Source of the DNA: Bactericera cockerelli
Taxonomy: Eukaryota > Arthropoda > Insecta > Hemiptera > Triozidae
Direction: 5' to 3'
Assembly (NCBI GenBank): GCA_024516035.1
Contig: CM044966.1
Location: forward strand, 15,762,346-15,826,345
DNA: 64,000 nucleotides
Shown: piece after piece, positions 20,801-30,400 of the stretch
Position numbering within the stretch: the stretch's first letter is position 1
How the letters are laid out: each line of letters begins with the position of its first letter
Program-made: the position numbers and the translations under genes
Notes under the pieces: generated by a model
What the model saw: the letters and a program-made list of their open reading frames with translations, nothing else
Databases searched by the model: none
What the model was told of the DNA's origin: nothing

Positions 20801-23800
20801 GCCGCCGCCGCCCAATGAGGAGGGGGCGAGGAGTTCCGCGTCTGTGGGGGGGAAGGAGATAAGTTAGGTTCATGAAATTTTATATAAAACTAGGTATATA
20901 AATTACATATACCTAATTTTATATAAAACTAGGTATATAAATTACATATACCTAACATTACTTTGGATTTCTAATATGAACCTAATAACGAAGGAGGACA
21001 ATTGGATGGCATTAAAGCACAGCTGGCTGTTTCCGGCCCAGTTCAGCTCGATGAGGTTAATTGGAGTAGCTGGTTTCCAGCGAATGGAAACCAGCCATTA
21101 ACTAGTTCAACCTATGTATTGTTTATAAAAGGCTACAGCCAAGTTACGGCCCGAGGCATGGCCTTATAATTAGATTTCCTAACCCTATTTTTTTTTTTAT
21201 TTTAAAGATGAGTGTTCCACAGCCTTTTTTATTTCGTAGCCATGAAACAGGAGCTACTGTAGACGCTTGTGGTCTGTGTTGCAGCCTGCCCAATACTGCC
21301 CATCCCGTAGTATGCCTCCCCTCTGATGGGCGAGAAGTGACACAATACTTCCCATTTAGGTGCTGGGTCAACACGAGCGCACCGGAAGGTATCCCTTACA
21401 AACAACTGTAACCAAATTATGAATACAAATTTTTGTCGGCGCGGGGGTTCGAACCCGGAACATTCCGCATGGCAAGCGAGTGCTTAACCACTGAGTTATT
21501 TTACACAATGAGGCATGGCCGTAAGTGGTTCCGGTGCATACCAGGGTTCCTGTCCACCTGGGTGAGTGTGAGCAGTGGAGGTGAGTGCTCCTCCTCCACC
21601 TCCTTCACTGAATGGAGGCGGAGCTGCGCCTTATGATTATTTTTCCTAACCCTACTCTACACAATGAGGCATGGCCTTATAATTATTTTTCCTAACCCTA
21701 CTCTACACAATGAGGCATGGCCTTATGATTATTTTTCCTAGCCCTACTCTACACAATGAGGCATGGCCTTATGATTATTTTTCCTAACCCTACTCTACAC
21801 AATGAGGCATGGCCTTATGATTATTTTTCCTAGCCCTACTCTACACAATGAGGCATGGCCTTATAATTATTTTTCCTAACCCTACTCTACACAATGAGGC
21901 ATGGCCTTATAATTATTTTTCCTAACCTTACTCTACACAATGAGGCATGGCCTTATATTTATTTTTCCTAACCCTACTCTACACAATGAGGCATGGCCTT
22001 ATAATTATTTTTCCTTACCCTACTCTACAAAATGAGGCATGGCCTTATAATTATTTTTCCTAACCCTACTCTACACAATGAGGCATGGCCTTATAATTAT
22101 TTTTCCTAACCCTACTCTACACAATGAGGCATGGCCTTATGATTATTTTTCCTAACCCTACTCTACACAATGAGGCATAACCTTATAATTATTTTTCCTA
22201 ACCCTACTCTACACAATGAATTATTTTTCCTAACCCTACTCTACACAATGAGGCATGGCATTATGATTATTTTTCCTAACCCTACTCTACACAATGAGGC
22301 ATGGCATTATGATTATTTTTCCTAACCCTACTCTACACAATGAGGCATTGCCGTCCCTACCAGGGTTCCTGTCCACCTGGGTGAGTGTGAGCAGTGGAGG
22401 TGAGTGCTCCTCCTCCACCTCCTTCACTGAATGGAGGCGGAGCGGCGCCTTATGATTATTTTTCCTAACCCTACTCTACACAATGAGGCATGGCCTTATG
22501 ATTATTTTTCCTAACCCTACTCTACAGAATGTGGCATGGCCTTATGATTATTTTTCCTAGCCCTACTCTACACAATGAGGCATGGTCTTATAATTATGTT
22601 TCCTAACCCTACTCTACACAATGAGGCATGGCCTTATAATTATTTTTCCTAACCCTACTCTACACAATGAGGCATGGCCTTATAATTATTTTTCCTAACA
22701 TTACTCCACACAATGAGGCATGGCCTTATATTTATTTTTCCTAACCCTACTCTACACAATGAGGCATGGCCTTATAATTATTTTTCCTTACCCTACTCTA
22801 CAAAATGAGGCATGGCCTTATAATTATTTTTCCTAACCCTACTCTACACAATGAGGCATGGTCTTATAATTATTTTTCCTAACCCTACTGTACACAATGA
22901 GGCATGGTCTTATGATTATTTTTCCTAACCCTACTCTACACAATGAGTCATGGCCTTATGATTATTTTTCCTAACCCTACTCTACACAATGAGCCATGGC
23001 CTTATGATTATTTTTCCTTACCCCTAAACTACACAATGAGGCATGGTCTTATAATTATTTTTCCTAACCCTACTCTACACAATTAGGCATGACCTTATAA
23101 TTATTTTTCCTAACCCTACTCTACACAATGAGGCATGGCCTTATAATATTATTTTTCCTAACCCTACTCTACACAATTAGGCATGACCTTATAATTATTT
23201 TTCCTAACCCTACTCTACACAATGAGGCATGGCCTTATAATTATTTTTCCTAACCCTACTCTACACAATGAGGCATGGCCTTATGATTATTTTTCCTAAC
23301 CCTACTCTACACAATGAGGCATAACCTTATAATTATTTTTCCTAACCCTACTCTACACAATGAATTATTTTTCCTAACCCTTCGACACAATGAGGCATGG
23401 CCTTATGATTATTTTTCCTAACCCTACTCTACACAATGAGGCATGGCCTTATGATTATTTTTCCTAACCCTATTCTACACAATGAGGCATTGCCGTCCCT
23501 ACCAGGGTTCCTGTCCACCTGGGTGAGTGTGAGCAGTGGAGGTGAGTGCTCCTCCTCCACCTCCTTCACTGAATGGAGGCGGAGCTGCGCCAGTTTGGCC
23601 AGCTCGGGTTTGTACTTGTCTGAAATCCAAACAAATGCATCGCACGATTAGCCTTTTCATCATCATCATAAGGTGGCGTCATCGTGAACGATGGTAGCCA
23701 GACCGTGGAGGAATGACTCAGCACTTCCACCACTATCTTTACAAGGAGGCTAATAATTGACAAGGGCCCCCAGAACCAAGCCAATGCTGGTCTACTCCCT

Positions 23801-24443
23801 GTTTATAGTCCCCCTGTTTAAGACTGTTAGTCTTTTATGATTATTAAATTCTCTCTTCTTTCTTTTTTTTAACATATAAAATCGGGTTTTGTATAAATGG
23901 ACACGAAGTCCGTAAAATTAAAAAAAAAAATCTTTATTATCAGGACATAAATATTTACAAACATAATGATGAATATTAAAATACAAAATTAACAACAATA
24001 TAAACAAGAAAAAGATAAACAACATTTATATTAATTTATACAGATGCACCAACTAAAAGGCATCTGTATATATTTTATACAACCTGTGGGCGATCGGCCG
24101 TTGGGGGCAATTTGAGGGGGACAATAAAGCACCTCCACCACATATTTATTATGCTTCATTAGGTAAGACAAAGAAAATAAAAATAAATAGATTGAACAAT
24201 GAAACAAGAAAAATAAATAGAATAAAGCTAATGTCCTACCTAAAGGGCGGGTTTATTGCCTGTGGCAATCTCTTCCACCCAACCCTTAGAGAGAAAAGAA
24301 GGAAAAACCCAACATTGAGGAAATTTATATTTTTTGATTTACTTAGCAATCTACCAAAGTTTAAATGTTTAAATCTACCAAAAAAATTATTTCTCTCAGT
24401 GAGCACCTGGATCCAAGTCCTCACCACGCTGGACTTTGCTTAA

Positions 24444-24488
<45 letters not shown>

Positions 24489-27400
24489 GTGTTTTTTGCT
24501 TAACATTAGTGATCGGATATCAGGTGAAAAGTGGTGTATGCCATCTCCGCTAGGTAATCTCTGATTATCTGGATGCAATAATATAATTTCCCAGATTTTC
24601 TACTTTGGTTCAACGAGGGGTTGTTTTTAGTGGGTTCGCCAAATCCCATTCTCCCGATCTCATAGTTGGTAAGGCCTTTCTCGATAGCTGGGACTTGGGG
24701 GTGTAGATACATAAATATCACTATATGTTTATACTCCGTGGTCCTTGTTCTTGGGTTCGGTTTTGTCTGCTACTTGCTTGGAAATTTTTTCCCCTCGTTA
24801 CAAAAAAAGGTAATCTCTGATATTTTTTTATGTCGTAATTGTCGTATTAACATCTCTGATCTCTGACGGTAATAGGATAGGTATTGTATTTCATAATCGA
24901 TTACCCTCACATCTAAAAAACGTCTAGCCAGACAACTGATAGACATACCTACCACTTGTCACACACTTTGATGTTCTCAGAGACATTGATAACATAATTT
25001 TAATATTAGTTATGAATAATAATAATTGTAGGTAATTATAATCAGTATAATAGTCAAAAGATGCTCAGTTCAAACGTTTGTCCCGGTAGCTCAGTGGTAA
25101 AGGCGGCACTCTGTGAATCCACAGATTCCAGAGGTCTTGGGTTCAAAACCCAGCCGGGACATGACAAGTTATTCTCCCATTTGGAATTTTTACAACTTAA
25201 TAATATGTCTTGGGCTTACTGCTGGAATAATGGGACTTTAATAATTCTAATCGGGCAGTAATAATAAGCCGATATTATTCTTATTACTTCCGAGAAATTT
25301 CTAATATTAGAAATCGGAAGTATTGTGTTCGTTTTTGTAAAAAAAAATATTTTTTTGCTCCGATTTCAATTTTTTTCATATTTCTGGACGTTTCATAACC
25401 TCCTGAGCAAATTTGGTTTTGTGTCCGTCTGTCGGTCCGTCGGTCTGTCGGTCTGTCTGTCGGTCTGTTAAAACGATTCCTTGTAACGCGCAAATCTCGA
25501 AAACTACTCGACCGATTTTGATGAAATTTTGCACACATCTAGGAGACATTCTGTAGATGGTCCCATTTTAAATTCATTGAATTCGTACTAGCGGTTCTTG
25601 GTGAAAGAGACCATGCGCCTGACCACTAACTTTTTACTTAAACGCTGATATCTCGTGAACGGTACACCCGATTTTGATGAAATTTTGTATGGTTATGCAT
25701 ATTATTATTTTACATAGGCTTTTTTATACTTATTTTTAAATTAATTATAATTTGACTCTGATATTTAAGAAAATCCGAAATTTTGGACAAAGAAGTCAAA
25801 AAATAAGGACCACGACTTGCCGATACAGAATTTTTTGTAGAATCTAGAATGTAGGAAAAATAATATTCTACCATATAAAATAAGTTTGAAGAAAATCGGT
25901 TGAGCCGTTATAGAGATACAAGTAATTTTCTAAAAAAATCTCAAAATTGGCACGTGTTTACAATGTGAAGCAATCACGAGGAAGTATTGTGTCCATAATT
26001 GGCAGTGTTTTTTTTTATATATCAAAAAGACGAGTGTTTCACAGCCGTTTTCATTTCGTAGCCATGAAACAGGAGCTACTGTAGACGCTTGGGGACTGTG
26101 TTGTAGCCTGCCCATCCCGTAGTGTGCCTCCCCTCTGATGGGTGAGAAGTGACACAATACTTCTCAATTAGGTGCTGGGTCAACACGAGCGCACCGGAAG
26201 GTATCCCTTACAAACAATTGTAACCAAATTAAGATTACAAATTTTTGTCGGCACGGGGAATCGAACCCGGGACCTTCCGCATGGCAAGCGAGTGCTTAAC
26301 CACTGAGCTAATCGCGCTATTAGCTAATAATAATTATTATTATAATTTCAAGATTAAATACCTACCTTTATGGTCCCCATGTCAAAAACCCCTGAGATAA
26401 TCCTCGTATTCATGTCAAACTGATTACCAATGACATATTTATCTTTACTTTTTAACACCAGTAGATCGATAATAAAAACCTCATCTATTAAAGTAAGTTG
26501 GGCTGATAGTAGATGTCACCTGTTGTCAGTACCTGCGTTCTCAGGCAGTTCAAGAACCTTGAGAAAATAGATTATCAATCCGTCCCGGTAGCTCAGTGGT
26601 CAAGGCGACTGACTGGTAATCCAGAGGTCGTGGATTCGAAACCCAGCTGGGACATGACAAGTTATCTTCCTATTTGAGGTTGACCACATACTAATATGTA
26701 TTGTATTGTATATTATTTGTATTGTATAATCATGATTTATAACAGGGTACTGTTCTCAATATTGTGACACTTTACACAGTAATATTCTGCTCATTAAAAC
26801 TGTTGTCAAGCATCAGTTCTCAAATCACAACTACTCAAACTCGCTTTACTAAATCTTCGCTGAAACCGGGACTTGAACCACCGACCTCCAGGTTACCAGT
26901 CCGCCGTCTTATCAATCAAGCTACTGGGGTCGGTTGAAGCTCAAATAAACTACACAGGTGTGAAACTAAGCAGCCGACCTCCGTGGCTCAGTGGTTAAGA
27001 ACATTGGTTACTGACCCAGAGGTTGCGGGTTCGAATCCCGGCCGGAGCGGAAATTTCTGACCGAAATTTTCCGTTTCCGGAATGGCATGGATATAAAGGT
27101 AAAGTGGCCTGAAGTAATGCGAAAGCGGTTCCGGGGCACACTTACCTTTAACACTTTGAGCCCATGAATACCATATATGACTCTCAGCTGACATTTCACA
27201 AAGGACATGAGTACCATATAATTATGACCCTCACCCGAAATTTGATTGTGGACATGAGTACTCTATATGGTATTCGTTTCTATGTGTTTATCGTAGGGAA
27301 TAGGTTCTAGTGGTCCTTGGGAGCAATGTATGAGTGTTGGGTTCTGAAATTTGTGGTCCCTCGTGCTCACTCGCCGATCCCAGCTCTGGGACTCAAAGTG

Positions 27401-30400
27401 TTAAAAGAAAAAAAAAGGTGTGAAACAGGCCTCATAGGACAGACCAAGACTGAAAACGTAGCTCAAATAAACTGTACAGGTGTGAAACAGGCCTCACTTA
27501 AACCGGACCAAGACTAGAAGCTAAGCTGAAATAAACTGCACAGGTGTGAAACAGGCCTCACTTACACCAGACCAAGACTAAAAGCTAAGCTGAAATAAAC
27601 TGCACAGGTGTGAAACAGGCCTCACTTAAACCAGACCAAGACTAAAAGCTAAGCTGAAATAAACTGCACAGGTGTGAAACAGGCCTCACTTACACCAGAC
27701 CAAGACTAGAAGCTAAGCTGAAATAAACTGTACAGGTGTGAAACAGGCCTCACTTAAACCAGACCAAGACTAGAAGCTAAGCTGAAATAAACTGCACAGG
27801 TGTGAAACAGGCCTCACTTAAACCAGACCAAGACTAGAAGCTAAGCTGAAATAAACTGCACAGGTGTGAAACAGGCCTCACTTAAACCAGACCAAGACTA
27901 GAAGCTAAGCTGAAATAAACTGCACAGGTGTGAAACAGGCCTCACTTAAACCGGACCAAGACTAGAAGCTAAGCTGAAATAAACTGCACAGGTGTGAAAC
28001 AGGCCTCACTTAAACCGGGCCAAGACTAGAAGCTAAGCTGAAATAAACTGTACAGGTGTGAAACAGGCCTCACTTAAACCGGACCAAGACTAGATAGAAG
28101 CTAAGCTGAAATAAACTGCACAGGTGTGAAACAGGCCTCACTTAAACCGGACCAAGACTAGAAGCTAAGCTGAAATAAACTGCACAGGTGTGAAACAGGC
28201 CTCACTTAAACCAGACCAAGACTAGATAGAAGCTAAGCTGAAATAAACTGCACAGGTGTGAAACAGGCCTCACTTAAACCGGACCAAGACTAGAAGCTAA
28301 GCTGAAATAAACTGCACAGGTGTGAAACAGGCCTCACTTAAACCGGACCAAGACTAGAAGCTAAGCTGAAATAAACTGCACAGGTGTGAAACAGGCCTCA
28401 CTTAAACCGGACCAAGACTAGAAGCTAAGCTGAAATAAACTGCACAGGTGTGAAACAGGCCTCACTTAAACCGGACCAAGACTAGAAGCTAAGCTGAAAT
28501 AAACTGCACAGGTGTGAAACAGGCCTCACTTAAACCGGACCAAGACTAGAAGCTAAGCTGAAATAAACTGCACAGGTGTGAAACAGGCCTCACTTAAACC
28601 AGATCAAGGACACAGGTAAGTCTTGCGTCTGTCAGTAATTTACCAATTTATACAATAGGTAAGGTGCAGTAGACTGTCTAGTTACTGTTACCTGTATATA
28701 GTTACTATAGGTATAGATACTATAGATATTAGACTGTACTACTATGTAGAGAGGGAGAAACACTTAAATTTTATTATTTTAACGAACTGCTACAAATTGT
28801 AGTTGCCTTTCGAACACAGAATTAAAATCAATCATCCTAAGAGATTGTAATAAGTACTTGACGTTAAGAGATCCAAATGATCTACTACCTTGCTTAACTG
28901 AAAATGAAAGTGCAATATTCACTTTTCTGACTAAAACTGGATTGATAATGTAATTTTTCTAAAGTGTAGGTATATAACATCACAATAAAAAATACCGGAA
29001 ATACCAGCCTCACGTGTTTGAAGGGAACACAATTTCTTTCGAAAAGTCTGCCGCAACCGGGGATCGAACTCGGGATCTCTGGACTACGGGTAGTAGTCTC
29101 AACCGTCACACCACGGAGGCTCGCGACTACCTGTATTACCTATACTATCTTGTAAGATGTTAGGTTGTTGTTGTTGTTATAACCAGCTTGGTTTCATCTG
29201 GGGACGAGTGATGGTCTCCAGACAAAGTCATGAGAAAAGTTGGATCGTTCTGAACCACATATATTTCTATGTGCGATCAACGATAAGATGTAAGGTCTGA
29301 GTCGCCTGCTAATAATTAAGTAACACCGACAAGTCAAACCTTAAATTTGTGACAGATGATTTCAAGTTGAGGATATCCTGAATCTCAAGGTGATAGTCGA
29401 ATTGTAAACCAAGTCATTTCTCAATTTCGTTACAGAGTTGTCTGAAAAAAAAATGTACATCAGTGGTCAAGGCGTCTGACTGGTTATCCAGAGGTCACGG
29501 GTTCAAAACCCAACCGGGACATGACAAGTTACCCTCCCATTTCTGATTTTGACCAAATATAATAATAATAATTACTGCTTACTGATGAGATAATGGGACT
29601 CAATAGTCCTAATCGGGCAGTATAAATAATGCGATATTATTATTGTATTATATTATTATTAGATATCAAACATCTTGGCTGAGGAATGCAGAACTACCAC
29701 TGAACTACCGGGTTTTAACAGTTCTCTTCAGTTTTGGGTAAGTGGTGCTCTTTGGGTAACTTAATTTCAGAAAGTCCTTTCACCCTTAAATTCCCCAAAT
29801 ATCCCTTTCAACTGCACTCTGATTGGGTTATTTGATCGAAATTGAAGGTTGAAACTTGAAAGGGAGAATTGGGGACTTTGAGAGTGAGAGGTCTTTCTGG
29901 AGCGAGAGCCAGATCCTTATTTCAGAAGCACTCTCCACTCTCAAAATCTCCCTTTCAACTGTCTCACAACGCACTCTGATTGGTTAATTTGAACGAAATA
30001 ACCAATCAGAGTGCAATATGTGTGACGGTTGAAAGGAAGATTATGGTAGGGTGGAAGAGCTCAAGCAATTTGAGAATCCTGCCATTAAAGCCAATTTTTT
30101 ATTTTTATTTTGGAGATTATGTCCCGGTTGCTCAGTGGTGAAGGTGGCACTCTGTCAATCCAAAGATTCCAGAGGTTGTGGGTTCGAAATCCAGCCGGGA
30201 CATGACATGTTATCCTCCCATTTGGGATTTTTACCACATAATAATATGTCTTGGGCTTACTGCTGGAATAATGGGACTTTAATAGTCCTAATCGGCAGTA
30301 TAAATAAGGCGATATTATTATTATTATGAGAGTGAGGGTGGTTTCTGGAATAAGGGCTAGTAAACGGGAAGATCCGTTCTCTTACCCAAAAGGGTCTGTT

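Larger units (their letters stand above)
26938..28612. repeat. 64-bp satellite in LRR intron 2
   Basis: Nineteen units around AAATAAACTGCACAGGTGTG and AACAGGCCTCACTTAAACC. The first unit is split by SINE-E; the other 18 run uninterrupted from 27417. Two units (near 28092 and 28222) carry a 4-bp TAGA duplication. The right end runs into GACACAGGTAAGTC. Confidence 0.95.

Noticed and set aside
25079..25161. Possible functional tRNA gene (acceptor stem, A and B boxes intact)
   Set aside because: The same head is always followed by the SINE-C body, here too; it is a SINE promoter. The same applies to the other tRNA-like heads.
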